Source: Fimbriimonas ginsengisoli Gsoil 348 (GTDB taxonomy: Bacteria; Armatimonadota; Fimbriimonadia; Fimbriimonadales; Fimbriimonadaceae). From it: a stretch of 64,000 nt of DNA. Of the stretch, positions 26,096 through 34,513 are shown one piece after another. Both the position numbers and the translations under genes were made by a program. Under the pieces are notes generated by a model that ran no database searches, was not told the origin of the DNA, and worked only from the letters and a program-made list of their open reading frames with translations. The stretch's first letter is position 1. Every line of letters begins with the position of its first letter. The stretch covers positions 1,550,001 through 1,614,000 of the forward strand of contig NZ_CP007139.1 in assembly GCF_000724625.1 (NCBI RefSeq), given 5' to 3'.

Positions 26096-26201
26096 TGATC
26101 CCTCCAGACGCGCCGTCTGGAGGGTCCGACCATCGGTCGGGCCTCCACCGAATAGGCCCCGCTGATGCGGGACCCTCCAGACGGCGCGTCTGGAGGGATC
26201 A
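26096..26201. repeat. 32-bp perfect inverted repeat with palindromic arms
   Basis: The arms at 26096-26127 and 26170-26201 are exact reverse complements. Each arm is itself a palindrome (CCCTCCAGACG-CGC-CGTCTGGAGGG), so every arm can fold alone or with its partner. The 42-base loop contains another small palindrome (CCGACC-ATC-GGTCGG). It lies between two converging transcription ends, and no gene is present in 25997-26252. Confidence 0.9.
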
Positions 26202-26252
26202 CTGGCGAGGGGTTGCGTGTTCGCTCACCGGTCAGGATTGAGCTCTGCTCGT

Positions 26253-27311
26253 TTACGACTTATTTCGGATGTGGATCAGGTCGCCGTCTTGAATGACGTA
26301 GTCCTTCCCTTCCAACCGCATCTTGCCGGCGGAGTAGGCGGCGTCCAAGGAGCCGGCGGCGAGGTAGTCGGCATAGCTGACGATTTCGGCGCGGATGAAT
26401 CCTTTGGCGATGTCGTTGTGAATCGTGGCCGCCGCTTTGAGCGCGCTGCTGCCTCGGCGAAGGGGCCAGGCGCGGGTGTCGTTGTCGCCCGCGGTGAAAA
26501 AGGTGATGAGCCCCATCGCGTCGTACACCGCTCTAATCACCCGGTGGCTGGCCGGCTCGGTGAGGCCCAGCGACTGGAGGAACTCCGGCTGATCGGCGGC
26601 GTCGAGCTGAGCGATCTCTTCCTCGATGGTGGCGCAGACCGCGAAAGCGGGTGTTCCTTCTTCCGTCCACCGGGCAAAGGTCTCGGCTAGCTTTGCGGGC
26701 GGATTCGCGGCATCGTCTTCGCCTACGTTGGCCACGACGACCACCGGCTTGGCGCTCAGGAAAGCGTAGGTGCGGACGGTCGCCTCCTCGTCCTCGGTTA
26801 GCGTCAACGCGCGGATGGGCAAGCCGTTCTCCAAGTCGCTACGAAAGCGCTCAAGAGCTTGCTTGTCCATGTAATCCGGCGAGCCGGGGGTCTTGACGGT
26901 GGTGGACCGCAGCAGTCGCTCGAGGCGGTTCTCGATGATCTGGAGATCGGAGAGGACGAGTTCCGTGTCGAGCGCTTCCGCGTCCCGGATCGGGTCGATG
27001 GTTTCGAAGTGGTTGGGAAAGGCGGGATTTTCGAACCCGCGTACGACGGCTAGAAGAAGGTCCGCCTTCTTCGCCGAGTCGACAACCTTTACCGAAAGCG
27101 CTCTTCCCTGCCCCTGAACCGCCTCCAGATCGTCCTGTAAAACCACCGTCGCCGGGGTTTGCTTCTTGGGCTTTACTTGCGCGACGATGGTGTCGAACCG
27201 CTCGTCCGGCACCGGAATCGCGGTCACGTCCCCCTTGGCCAAGCCTCGCGCCGCCGCGCGGTATAGAGTGCTTCGCCCGCTTTGGGCGTATCCGATGAGG
27301 GCAACTTTCAT
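26253..27311 (-). CDS. YchF-related GTPase/ATPase with altered P-loop
   Basis: The 352-aa product resembles YchF/Obg-family nucleotide-binding proteins that associate with ribosomes. At the N-terminus MKVALIGYAQSGRSTL stands where GxPNVGKST is expected, so the P-loop Lys is Arg. The G3 motif, normally DxxG, reads VVDSAKKAD. The C-terminus (from about residue 270, TIHNDIAKGFIRAEIVSYADYL...EGKDYVIQDGDLIHI) is a clear TGS/DUF933-type domain. YVAxE-like positions are partly retained (VVVVANVGED). ATG 27311 with TGA overlap to the small upstream frame is used. It may be a paralogue with changed or lost hydrolysis. Confidence 0.85.
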   Translation of the reverse strand: MKVALIGYAQSGRSTLYRAAARGLAKGDVTAIPVPDERFDTIVAQVKPKKQTPATVVLQDDLEAVQGQGRALSVKVVDSAKKADLLLAVVRGFENPAFPNHFETIDPIRDAEALDTELVLSDLQIIENRLERLLRSTTVKTPGSPDYMDKQALERFRSDLENGLPIRALTLTEDEEATVRTYAFLSAKPVVVVANVGEDDAANPPAKLAETFARWTEEGTPAFAVCATIEEEIAQLDAADQPEFLQSLGLTEPASHRVIRAVYDAMGLITFFTAGDNDTRAWPLRRGSSALKAAATIHNDIAKGFIRAEIVSYADYLAAGSLDAAYSAGKMRLEGKDYVIQDGDLIHIRNKS

Positions 27312-27460
27312 GAGCGCTGTCTCGCGTACTCGACCCGAACGGCCGGGGGTTGGCGGTGTCGAGGCGAGAACCAGAAGAAGTAGATCGACCCGATCAACAC
27401 CAGCAGGAGAACCCACGGAAACCGCTCCCGCTTCGGACTAACATATCTCCGCCGGGCCAC
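27308..27460 (-). CDS. Possible small single-pass membrane protein
   Basis: The 50-residue frame from GTG 27460 has a basic N-terminus, one hydrophobic helix (FPWVLLLVLIGSIYFFWF) and a basic tail, and ends in a 4-base overlap with the YchF-like gene (ATGA). That overlap is the main reason to consider it real. No homologue is recognised and the start has no strong ribosome site. Confidence 0.4.
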   Translation of the reverse strand: MARRRYVSPKRERFPWVLLLVLIGSIYFFWFSPRHRQPPAVRVEYARQRS

Positions 27461-27600
27461 GGCGGGAGGATACCTTTGGACGCCGGATGTTGAGGTGTTT
27501 CGCCCCGATAGTATCGGGACGGTCTTCGCGCTGATCGAGGACAAAGTATAGCCTCACCCCCACGCCCGGCGAAGCGAAACACTGCCAAACTAGCTTGGCG

Positions 27601-28281
27601 ATGTTTCAACGCTCCTCGGTCGTCACGCTTTTCGACGTCGACAATACATTGCTCGACCATGACCGGGTGGTTCGCGATGTCAAGCGGCACTTGGCGGAGA
27701 CGTTTGGCACCGAGCGAGAGGAGCGTTATTGGGAGATCTTCGAGCGGACGCGAGCGGAGATCGGCTATGCCGACTACCTCGGTGCGTTGCAGATCTACCG
27801 AACCCAGCACCCTCGCGACTCAGGATTCCTGGAAACCTCCCTCTACCTTCTCGGATACCCGTTCGCCAACCGGCTCATTCCCGGATCGCTCGACGCGATC
27901 GAGCACTGCGGCGCCTGGGGGCCGACGGTGATCCTCACGGATGGCGACGTGGTTTTTCAACCTCGCAAGATCGACCGGTCGGGATTACTGGAGGCGGTCG
28001 ACGGGCGGGTGCTGATTTATATCCACAAAGAACAGGACCTCGAGGATGTGGAGTGCGAATACCCCGCCGACCACTATATCCTCGTCGACGACAAGCTCCG
28101 GATCTTATCCGCGGTTAAGGAGATCTGGGGCTCCCGGGTGACTACCGTATTCCCCCGCCAGGGTCACTACGCCCTCGACCCGGAGGTCACCGCCAAATAC
28201 CCACCCGCCGACGTCACCATCGATCGAATCGGCGACCTCATCAACTACGACCTCGCGACCCTCCTCGCCGCGACCAAATAA
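27601..28281 (+). CDS. HAD-superfamily hydrolase
   Basis: The 226-aa product has the HAD motifs: TLFDVDNTLLDHD (nucleophile and acid Asp, residues about 9-21), ILTDGDVVF (Thr of motif II) and ILVDDKLRIL (motif IV Asp pair). A mostly helical cap region (RDVKRHLAETFGTEREERYW...) lies between motifs I and II. It is probably a small-molecule phosphatase; the substrate is unknown. ATG 27601 is preferred over the TTG two codons earlier. Confidence 0.85.
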   Translation: MFQRSSVVTLFDVDNTLLDHDRVVRDVKRHLAETFGTEREERYWEIFERTRAEIGYADYLGALQIYRTQHPRDSGFLETSLYLLGYPFANRLIPGSLDAIEHCGAWGPTVILTDGDVVFQPRKIDRSGLLEAVDGRVLIYIHKEQDLEDVECEYPADHYILVDDKLRILSAVKEIWGSRVTTVFPRQGHYALDPEVTAKYPPADVTIDRIGDLINYDLATLLAATK

Positions 28282-28307
28282 CCGCAGTCCGGGCGTCTTG
28301 CCAGCGG

Positions 28308-29594
28308 CTACGACTCGGTTCGGATAATCTCTTCGACCACTCGCTCGGCGCTCTCTAACGCTCCTTCGATGAAGCCGGTCCACATTGCGGTGTGTTCGCC
28401 GGCGAAATGGACGCGGCCTTCGGCGGGCGCGATGTAGCGCATGTGTTCCAAGACATACTCCGGGGCAAGGTGGCTGAAGGCGCCTTGGGCGTAAGGGTCG
28501 TTCACCCAGTCGTGAATCCAGCCGCGCTGAAAACTCTTAGCCGCTTGGGGGAAAAGAAGGGAAAGCTCGTAAACCCCGGCCCGCACCGGATCGCCCAGGC
28601 GCGACCACTCCACCGCCCGGTCGCCGCAAATGTAGGCGCTCAGGACCGGCGCATCGGCCCCGCTGGCGTCCCAAGTCTGCTGAAGCGGACCGTCGCAAAG
28701 CATGCTCCCGCCCCAGCCCGCCTCTTCCCACCAGGGCCGATCGAATTCCCAGACGATCTTAATCGCCCGGCTCATCCGGCACGCCTCCACCGCGCATCGC
28801 TTTTCGACTGAAATCGCGGGTTCGAAGACGACCCTCTCCAGCGCGGGGGGAGGGAGGGTCAGGATGACCCGGTCGACTCTCGCCTCGCCGTTTTCGAAGA
28901 TGAGCGTCACCCCGCTCGCATCTTGCCGAACCCGATGCAAAACCGCTCCGTAAACCGGTTCCGCTTTTAGCGTCCCGATCATCCGCTCGAACAACCGGGA
29001 TGCCCCGCCGGGAAATCGGTAGGCGCTCATCTCCTCCCCCTCGCGATCCATATAGTGGAGATAGCCGCTAAGCCACCCGAGAAGACCGATGCGGTCCGGG
29101 TCGTCCCCTTCGTCGCTTCGATACTTGGCGGTTACCCACCAGAGGCCGCGCTCGGACGAGGTGTGCTCACGTAAGAAGTCGCCGAGCACTTGGCGATCCA
29201 GTTCCTTGGCCTGGAGATTCTCCCAAGGGGGCTCCCGCAAGTTGGAGCAAAACTCGCGGGCGGCGGCTTCTACCCTGAGGTCATCCTCTAAGGCGTCGTT
29301 CCAGAGCGTCACGTCGGTGCACTCCTTCCCTTTGTGCACCAGCTTTCTGGGCCAGTCGACCGGCTCGTTCGGCTCCAGGCCGAACTCGCCCATCAGATCG
29401 AGGCAACGCAGATGGTCGGCGTCGATCCACTCGCCGCCGGCTTCGTAAACGGCGCCGTTTCCTTCGTCGGCGGTGAACATACGTCCGCCCGGCCGGTACC
29501 GCGCCTCGAAGAGTCGCACCGTTACCCCGGCTCGTTCCAGCAGCATCGCCGTCCGCAGCCCCGCGGCTCCGAGTCCGACAATGCCGACGGTCAA
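28308..29594 (-). CDS. Flavin-dependent amine oxidase-like protein
   Basis: The 428-aa product has an N-terminal FAD-binding motif (GIVGLGAAGLRTAMLLERAGVTVRLFEA with the RPGGRM flavin contact, residues 4-39) and a C-terminal FAD motif (GRVHFAGEHTAMWTGFIEGALESAERV) typical of monoamine oxidase and polyamine oxidase-like enzymes. The middle contains SAYRFPGGASRLFERM, where the substrate domain begins. It would oxidise an amine to an imine with FAD. The substrate cannot be deduced. The gene overlaps the small upstream membrane-protein gene by 4 bases; together with the following reductase-like gene the three form one unit. Confidence 0.9.
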   Translation of the reverse strand: MTVGIVGLGAAGLRTAMLLERAGVTVRLFEARYRPGGRMFTADEGNGAVYEAGGEWIDADHLRCLDLMGEFGLEPNEPVDWPRKLVHKGKECTDVTLWNDALEDDLRVEAAAREFCSNLREPPWENLQAKELDRQVLGDFLREHTSSERGLWWVTAKYRSDEGDDPDRIGLLGWLSGYLHYMDREGEEMSAYRFPGGASRLFERMIGTLKAEPVYGAVLHRVRQDASGVTLIFENGEARVDRVILTLPPPALERVVFEPAISVEKRCAVEACRMSRAIKIVWEFDRPWWEEAGWGGSMLCDGPLQQTWDASGADAPVLSAYICGDRAVEWSRLGDPVRAGVYELSLLFPQAAKSFQRGWIHDWVNDPYAQGAFSHLAPEYVLEHMRYIAPAEGRVHFAGEHTAMWTGFIEGALESAERVVEEIIRTES

Positions 29595-29845
29595 CGCTGT
29601 CTCCCGATCCGGTAGACCATATCCCCCGCGAGGAGAAGGAAGACGACCAGTCCACCCGTCCCGAGCAACGGCATCGGCGCGTTCTGAGAGTAGGCGTAAA
29701 CGGTTCCACCGAGAACGATGAACGCGCCACCCAGTAGATAGGCGCTCGCCCCCCGACTCTTGAACCGCCCCACATTCACGAGCGCCATGATCGCGCAGAT
29801 CAGCATCACACCGTCAAGGAAGAGCGCCTCGCCTTGACCGTTCAC
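29591..29845 (-). CDS. Small three-helix membrane protein
   Basis: The 84-aa product consists of three hydrophobic segments (about residues 10-23, 33-51 and 58-75) with short charged loops and a basic end (YRIGRQR). It overlaps the amine-oxidase gene at its 3' end and the reductase-like gene at its 5' end, both by 4 bases, which makes it real and co-expressed. The topology suggests an inner-membrane subunit or anchor; the function is unknown. Confidence 0.7.
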   Translation of the reverse strand: MNGQGEALFLDGVMLICAIMALVNVGRFKSRGASAYLLGGAFIVLGGTVYAYSQNAPMPLLGTGGLVVFLLLAGDMVYRIGRQR

Positions 29846-30507
29846 TGTGGAGCACCTCCGCGTAACGCTTCGTTAACCTGCGAAGCGGTACTTACCGGCA
29901 CAAGCACCGGATCGTCGCTCTCAAAACTGAGGGGCAACGATGAGAATCGCAAAACCCCGACCCGCCGCTCGCGAGCAATGGGAGCAAGGGTTTCGTACGC
30001 TTCCCCGTCGTCGAGAGAGTAGGGGACGCGCAGAACCTCGAAAGCGTCGTGAAATTGCCACATCCCGAGCGCCGCGAGCGATGGCCCTTCACAACAGAGG
30101 CCCAGGAACCGGATGTGCCCTTCTTGCCGCGCCATCTCCATCGCCTCAAGCGCGCCGGAGATCTGGTACTCCTCGACCGCTCGCCGGACTCGGAGGAAGT
30201 AGATGTCGAACCACTCGCGTCCTATGCAGGAAAGCGTCTCGATGAGGTGAGCCTGAATCAGGTCGGAAGCGTGTCGCCCATCGGTGGCTTCCTCGTATCC
30301 GGTATTGGACAGGCAGGTGAGAGGCGCGTCCGTCCCCCGCATATGCCCGCCCCACAGACCAGGGCTGCTGCTGACGTCGAGCGGGACCCCGCTCTCCAGG
30401 GCCGCGCCTACCAAGCCCTCCATGTCGGACGAAGAGGCGGGAACCGAGAGGCTTAGCCACACGGGCGGGAACTCGAGATTGGTTCGTCCGAAAAGCCCCT
30501 GAGGCAC
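29842..30507 (-). CDS. Aldo/keto reductase-like protein, degenerate
   Basis: The 221-aa product follows the aldo/keto reductase path (QGLFGRTNLEFPPVWLSLS at the N-terminus, DLIQAHLIETLSCIGREWFDIYFLR and YQISGALEAMEMARQEGHIRFLGLC in the middle) but is about 80-100 residues shorter than usual. In the segment where the family's Asp-Tyr of the catalytic tetrad should occur it reads LDVSSSPGLWG, so the Tyr is missing. Catalysis by the standard mechanism is unlikely. It is the first gene of the overlapping unit with the membrane protein and amine oxidase. Confidence 0.7.
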   Translation of the reverse strand: MPQGLFGRTNLEFPPVWLSLSVPASSSDMEGLVGAALESGVPLDVSSSPGLWGGHMRGTDAPLTCLSNTGYEEATDGRHASDLIQAHLIETLSCIGREWFDIYFLRVRRAVEEYQISGALEAMEMARQEGHIRFLGLCCEGPSLAALGMWQFHDAFEVLRVPYSLDDGEAYETLAPIARERRVGVLRFSSLPLSFESDDPVLVPVSTASQVNEALRGGAPQ

Positions 30508-30582
30508 GTTTGAGAATACCTAACGCCGTTCCGGCTCCCTCGTCCTCCCGGTTCGTTCAAATTCGTGAGTATCCTTTCCGCC

Positions 30583-31314
30583 ATGCGTTTCCAAGAGAAG
30601 ACCGTCGTGGTGACCGGAGCGAGCCGGGGAATCGGGCGAGAGATTGCCCTCGCCTTCGCTCGGGAAGGGGCGAAAGTAGCTTGCGTCGCCACGACTGAAG
30701 CGGGCGCTCAAGCGACGGTCGACGCGATCGGCGGCGTCGCCAAAGCGTACGCCTGCGACGTCAGCGATTCGGCCTCGGTGGAAGCGCTGTTCGAAGCGGT
30801 GACGAAGGACCTTGGAACCCCGGCGGTGCTCGTGAACAACGCCGGAATCACCCGCGACACGCTTCTCGTGAGGATGAAGGACGAAGATTGGGACCGGGTG
30901 ATGTCGGTGAACCTGAAAGGGGCGTTTCTTTGCATCCGCGCGGTGACCCGTCCGATGATGAAGGCTCGCTACGGCCGGATCGTCAACATCAGCAGCGTCG
31001 TTGGCCAGACGGGGGCGACGGGACAGGCGAACTACGCCGCCGCCAAAGCGGGGCTTTCCGGTCTTACCAAGTCTGTCGCGAAGGAACTCGGCAGCCGGGG
31101 GATCACTTGCAACTCCGTCGCTCCTGGGTTCATCGAAACGGATATGACGGACGGGCTGTCGGCGGACTTTCGTGAGCAGGTGGTGAACACCGCTCCCGCG
31201 GGCCGGTTGGGTACCCCGGCCGACATCGCCCACGCGGTGATCTTCTTGGCCAGCGACGAGGCGGGGTATATCACTGGCCAGACGCTTACGGTCGACGGCG
31301 GGTTAACGCTCTAG
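30583..31314 (+). CDS. fabG: 3-oxoacyl-ACP reductase (FabG)
   Basis: The 243-aa product is a classical SDR with NADPH-binding GASRGIG (residues 12-18), NNAGITRD, the catalytic Ser in NISSVVGQTG (about 136) and YAAAK (YxxxK, about 149-153), closing with ITGQTLTVDGGL, the FabG C-terminus. It reduces beta-ketoacyl-ACP in fatty-acid elongation. ATG 30583 is chosen because FabG proteins start a few residues before the first strand; a GTG six codons upstream would add an odd hydrophobic lead. It stands alone, away from plsX-fabH and fabD; other SDR reductases cannot be fully excluded. Confidence 0.9.
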   Translation: MRFQEKTVVVTGASRGIGREIALAFAREGAKVACVATTEAGAQATVDAIGGVAKAYACDVSDSASVEALFEAVTKDLGTPAVLVNNAGITRDTLLVRMKDEDWDRVMSVNLKGAFLCIRAVTRPMMKARYGRIVNISSVVGQTGATGQANYAAAKAGLSGLTKSVAKELGSRGITCNSVAPGFIETDMTDGLSADFREQVVNTAPAGRLGTPADIAHAVIFLASDEAGYITGQTLTVDGGLTL

Positions 31315-31318
31315 GCGG

Positions 31319-32272
31319 TTACCAGCCGCGCTCGGCGAGACGTTGCTGGTCGGTGAGGTCGCCGCAGTTGATCCCGACCATCGGCTGGCCGAGCCCTTTG
31401 CTGATCTCGGCGAGCCGCTTCGGCTCCTTATAGAACAGCACCGAGTTGACGATGGCGGTCGCGCGGCGGGCGTGCTCTCGGGACGCTTCGGCACCATCGA
31501 GGTTCGGAGCCGACTTGAAGATTCCGGATCCGACGAACACCGTCTCGGCGCCGAGCTGCATCATCAGGGCGGCGTCGGCCGGGGTGGCAATTCCGCCGGC
31601 GGAGAAGTTCGGGACCGGAAGCTTGCCAAGCATGTGGACCTCGCGAATCAGCTCGTAGGGCGCCTGGTGCTCCTTCGCCAGCACGAACAGCTCATCCTCG
31701 CGGGCGTTCTGAACCTGCCGGATCTGCGACATGATCGTGCGCATGTGGCGAACGGCTTCCACGACGTCGCCGGTGCCTGCCTCGCCCTTCGTGCGGATCA
31801 TCGCCGCGCCCTCGGCGCAACGCCGGAGCGCCTCGCCCAGATTTTTCGCACCGCAAACGAACGGGACGGTGAACGCGTGCTTGTCGACGTGGTTCGACAC
31901 ATCCGCCGGAGTTAGGACTTCGCTCTCGTCGATAAAGTCGACTTCGAGCGCCTCGAGGATCTGCGCTTCGGCGAAGTGGCCGATGCGGCACTTGGCCATC
32001 ACCGGGATGGTGACCGCGGCCTTGATCCCTTCGATCATCTCGGGGTCGCTCATGCGGGCGACGCCACCGTCGCGGCGGATGTCGGCCGGCACTCGTTCCA
32101 GTGCCATGACGGCGACGGCGCCCGCGTCCTCGGCGATTCGCGCCTGCTCGGGGGTGACGACGTCCATAATGACGCCGCCCTTCAGCATCTCGGCAAGGCC
32201 GACCTTTTCTCTCCAGGTCTTCTTCGCGCCCGCGAACCCGCCGTCGATAAGATTGCTCACTTCTCGTATCAC
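31319..32272 (-). CDS. pdxS: Pyridoxal 5'-phosphate synthase subunit PdxS
   Basis: PdxS makes pyridoxal phosphate from ribose 5-phosphate, glyceraldehyde 3-phosphate and ammonia, in a 12-mer that receives ammonia from PdxT. The 317-aa product includes [35 protein letters not shown] (residues 32-66), [34 protein letters not shown] with the catalytic Lys, and a C-terminus [11 protein letters not shown]. Homologues start within a few residues of the K[15 protein letters not shown] segment, so the first 20 residues could be a little too long. No pdxT is next to it. It converges with fabG, with 4 bases between the stops. Confidence 0.96.
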   Translation of the reverse strand: MIREVSNLIDGGFAGAKKTWREKVGLAEMLKGGVIMDVVTPEQARIAEDAGAVAVMALERVPADIRRDGGVARMSDPEMIEGIKAAVTIPVMAKCRIGHFAEAQILEALEVDFIDESEVLTPADVSNHVDKHAFTVPFVCGAKNLGEALRRCAEGAAMIRTKGEAGTGDVVEAVRHMRTIMSQIRQVQNAREDELFVLAKEHQAPYELIREVHMLGKLPVPNFSAGGIATPADAALMMQLGAETVFVGSGIFKSAPNLDGAEASREHARRATAIVNSVLFYKEPKRLAEISKGLGQPMVGINCGDLTDQQRLAERGW

Positions 32273-32406
32273 CTCTCCCTAAAGGGTACCAGCCGGGCAG
32301 TCGGCGACCCGGAACAGGTGACCCCATATTCGTAGGAATCAGCCCCCTTCCTTACTCGTAATCGGTGGGCTGATCTGTACCTCGCCCGTGGATGCGGTCA
32401 GGCCCA

Positions 32407-32430
32407 CGCAAAGGCGCAAAGACGCAAAGC
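32407..32430. repeat. Short 'CGCAAAGGCGC' repeat, copy 1
   Basis: CGCAAAGGCGCAAAGACGCAAAGC is nearly identical (one mismatch over 21 bases) to 57539-57562 and resembles the inner arm of the nested repeat at 49766. No gene is seen in 32273-32859, which is filled by this and the two repeats below. Confidence 0.6.
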
Positions 32431-32479
32431 GAGCCGGGAAGCCCGTTCCGGAGACGAGCCGGCCCGACCCGGAGAGTCG

Positions 32480-32567
32480 AAGATACAAGCCGCGGGTCGA
32501 AGACCCGGGGACAAGGAAGCCACAAGCCTCCCGACCCCGGCAGGCGGTCGCAGATCATACCGCCAGC
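32480..32567 (+). repeat. Dispersed ~88-nt repeat, copy A
   Basis: It shares AAGATA, AGCCGCGGGTCGAAGACCC, a CGACCCCGGCAGG block, GGTCGCAGA and CCGCCAGC in order with 34425-34513, and is the inverse of 34072-34160. A GGGTC-GAA-GACCC hairpin lies inside. Confidence 0.85.
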
Positions 32568-32663
32568 CCGAAATCTAACTCTGATGACTCCCAAGAAAAC
32601 AGATTCACCCGTAGCCCGGGGATATTGGTCATTGACAAATGAGGTTTCATTTCCCAGATCTGA

Positions 32664-32736
32664 TTTCACCCGTAGCCCGTGGCTTTAGCCACGATTCAAG
32701 GTTCTACCGGGGATAAATCCTCGGGCTACGGGTGAA
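32664..32736. repeat. Inverted 'TTCACCCGTAGCCCG' repeat with mini-hairpin
   Basis: TTCACCCGTAGCCCG (about 32664-32678) is repeated inversely as CGGGCTACGGGTGAA (32722-32736), and a direct copy begins at about 32605. Between the arms sits CGTGGCT-TT-AGCCACG (32678-32693), a hairpin with the same CT-NN-AG closing as the arrays at 48172 and 50322. Confidence 0.75.
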
Positions 32737-32859
32737 CCTACTATTTGTTGGTGGCCATAATCCCCGGGGCTACGGCAAGCCAAGCAAGGAAATGTAAAGC
32801 CAATTTGTGAATGACCATGTGTGTCACGGACTATTCACTTGATCGGCCCCAGGCCTCCC

Positions 32860-33489
32860 TTACGGAAGTCTGTCGGCTAGCTCCTTTCGCGACAGGTCGA
32901 TCTCGAACGGTCCGGAAGCGAAAGAGCCTAGCTCGTACGGCGCGAAGTAGAAGCGGAGCACCCCACCGGGGCGGACCACGAAGTCGCGAAGCTGGCTCTC
33001 TTTGAATCCTCGGATTTCGCCGTTTTGGACCCAGTCGGCGCGATCCATAGTCCTCAGTTGATTCATCAGGGCGAAACTGATCTGTTCCACATAACCGGCC
33101 CCTTTTCGGAAGAACGCGGAAAGCAGCATGCGCCCTTTAGGTCCGTAGGTGAATGTCGAATAGGTCGTCATTCCATGCGCTCCGCCCGAGTAGGTGGAAT
33201 CCTGCAGAGAGACGCTGACGAGCTTGTTCGTTCGGTAAACGGAGACCGGCTCGATGTCTAGGTAGAACGGACGGGATAGACCTTTAAGATCAGGGTCGTT
33301 GTTCTCGTTCTGCATTCGATCGATCTCCACGCGGACGAATCGCTCCATCGCGGCGGTAGCGGCTCGATCGGCCGGGCTTCCGCCGAGTTTCGGCAGTTTC
33401 ACGGTGACTTCGATTCGAGGGGTCTTGAAGTGGCGGAATATCCGCACTTGGTCTTTGGCTTGCGCGGCAACGAGCAGGTAGGCGAGCAT
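32860..33489 (-). CDS. DUF3298-domain secreted protein (RsiV-like)
   Basis: The 209-aa product has a short signal-like N-terminus (LAYLLVAAQA) and then the strand/helix pattern of the DUF4163/DUF3298 pair found in RsiV-type proteins: SVSLQDSTYSGGAHGMTTYSTFTYGPKGRMLLSAFF (the YxGGAH-TF motif, about residues 92-127) and FYFAPYELGSFASGPFEIDLS (the Y-E-x-x-x-x-A-x-G motif, about 180-200). Such domains bind ligands such as lysozyme in the anti-sigma factor RsiV, but here no transmembrane or anti-sigma part is present. The function is unknown. Confidence 0.8.
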   Translation of the reverse strand: MLAYLLVAAQAKDQVRIFRHFKTPRIEVTVKLPKLGGSPADRAATAAMERFVRVEIDRMQNENNDPDLKGLSRPFYLDIEPVSVYRTNKLVSVSLQDSTYSGGAHGMTTYSTFTYGPKGRMLLSAFFRKGAGYVEQISFALMNQLRTMDRADWVQNGEIRGFKESQLRDFVVRPGGVLRFYFAPYELGSFASGPFEIDLSRKELADRLP

Positions 33490-33533
33490 GGGAAGACCGT
33501 ACCCGTCGCTAGGTAGGCTCCGTGGGGAAGTCT

Positions 33534-34010
33534 ATGGAGCAGATTTGCATCGGCGTCGTGACGGTGAGCGATACGCGGTCGGAGGAGACCGACCGAAGCG
33601 GCCCCGCCGCGGTGGCCGCGCTCGAGAGGCTAGGCTACTCTCGGTTCGAGCGTCGCCTCGTTCGCGACGAGATCGAGGAGATCCAAGCGGCGATCCGTAT
33701 CCTTGCGGAGACTTGCCCAGCCGTGTTCACCACCGGTGGAACCGGGTTTTCGCATCGTGACGTGACCCCGGAGGCGACCGCGCCGATGCTGGAACGCCGA
33801 GCCGACTCTCTCGTCGAGCTGATGCGGCTGAAGGGCCTGGAACATACACCCTTAAGTCATCTCAGCCGGGGCGTGGCCGGCATACGCGGACGCACCTTGA
33901 TCGTCAACCTTCCCGGCTCACCCAAAGGCGCCGCGCAGGGGATCGAAGCAATCGGGCACCTTCTCGATCCAATTCTGGACGCCTTGGCCAGCGACAACGG
34001 TCTCCCGTGA
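33534..34010 (+). CDS. MogA/MoaB-like molybdopterin biosynthesis protein
   Basis: The 158-aa product has the compact MoCF domain: IGVVTVSDTRSEETDRSG (residues 5-22), TTGGTGFSHRDVTPEA (about 68-83) with the GGTG active-site loop, and LIVNLPGSPKGA near the C-terminus. MogA adenylylates molybdopterin; MoaB is a close relative, and the two cannot be separated by eye. ATG 33534 is preferred over a GTG four codons earlier. No other molybdenum-cofactor gene lies nearby. It is divergent from the DUF3298 gene, with 44 bases between the starts. Confidence 0.92.
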   Translation: MEQICIGVVTVSDTRSEETDRSGPAAVAALERLGYSRFERRLVRDEIEEIQAAIRILAETCPAVFTTGGTGFSHRDVTPEATAPMLERRADSLVELMRLKGLEHTPLSHLSRGVAGIRGRTLIVNLPGSPKGAAQGIEAIGHLLDPILDALASDNGLP

Positions 34011-34071
34011 CGTCCGGCTCCTCCTTTTGAACAAAGCGGAAATCGGAACGAATCTGTTTCAGTCGTCCCAA

Positions 34072-34160
34072 CTGGCATACATTCTGCGACCACCTGCCGG
34101 GGTCGGGAATGGTCGCAGCCCGTTACCCCTGGTCTTCGACCCGCGGCTAATCTCTTTGAT
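34072..34160 (-). repeat. Dispersed ~88-nt repeat, copy B (inverted)
   Basis: It is the reverse complement of 34425-34513 apart from scattered changes; GCGACCACCTGCCGGGGTCGGG matches over its full length. Copies B and C form a long inverted repeat around 34161-34424. That interval contains no gene but several shorter hairpins of the AACCTC-GAA-GAGGTT / AACCCC-AAA-GGGGTT type. Confidence 0.85.
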
Positions 34161-34424
34161 TCCTTCGGGATCGGGACCCGCTCTCGAACCTGAACGAGGT
34201 TCCGTACCACGGTTGCCGGTTTAGGCTCCGCGGATGGGCATACGCTCCAGTGCGAAGACGCCACCTTCCCGAACCTCGAAGAGGTTCCGTCCGACAGCGA
34301 AGGGTTGGACCCGCGTAGCGGAGTCCTGCCCTGGTACCGACGCCGGCAACCTCATCAACCCCAAAGGGGTTGCGTCCCCAATTCTGTCAAACACCGCCCG
34401 AGGCTCCCGAGCCCGGAGGGGTCA

Positions 34425-34513
34425 AAGATAAAAGCCGCGGGTCGAAGACCCGGGGGCAAGGAGGCCAAAACCCTCCCCGACCCCGGCAGGTGGTCGCAGA
34501 ACTTACCGCCAGC
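34425..34513 (+). repeat. Dispersed ~88-nt repeat, copy C
   Basis: This is the right arm of the inverted repeat with 34072-34160 and a direct copy of 32480-32567. It ends 124 bases before the aminopeptidase gene. Nothing further is recognised between 34514 and 34637. Confidence 0.85.
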
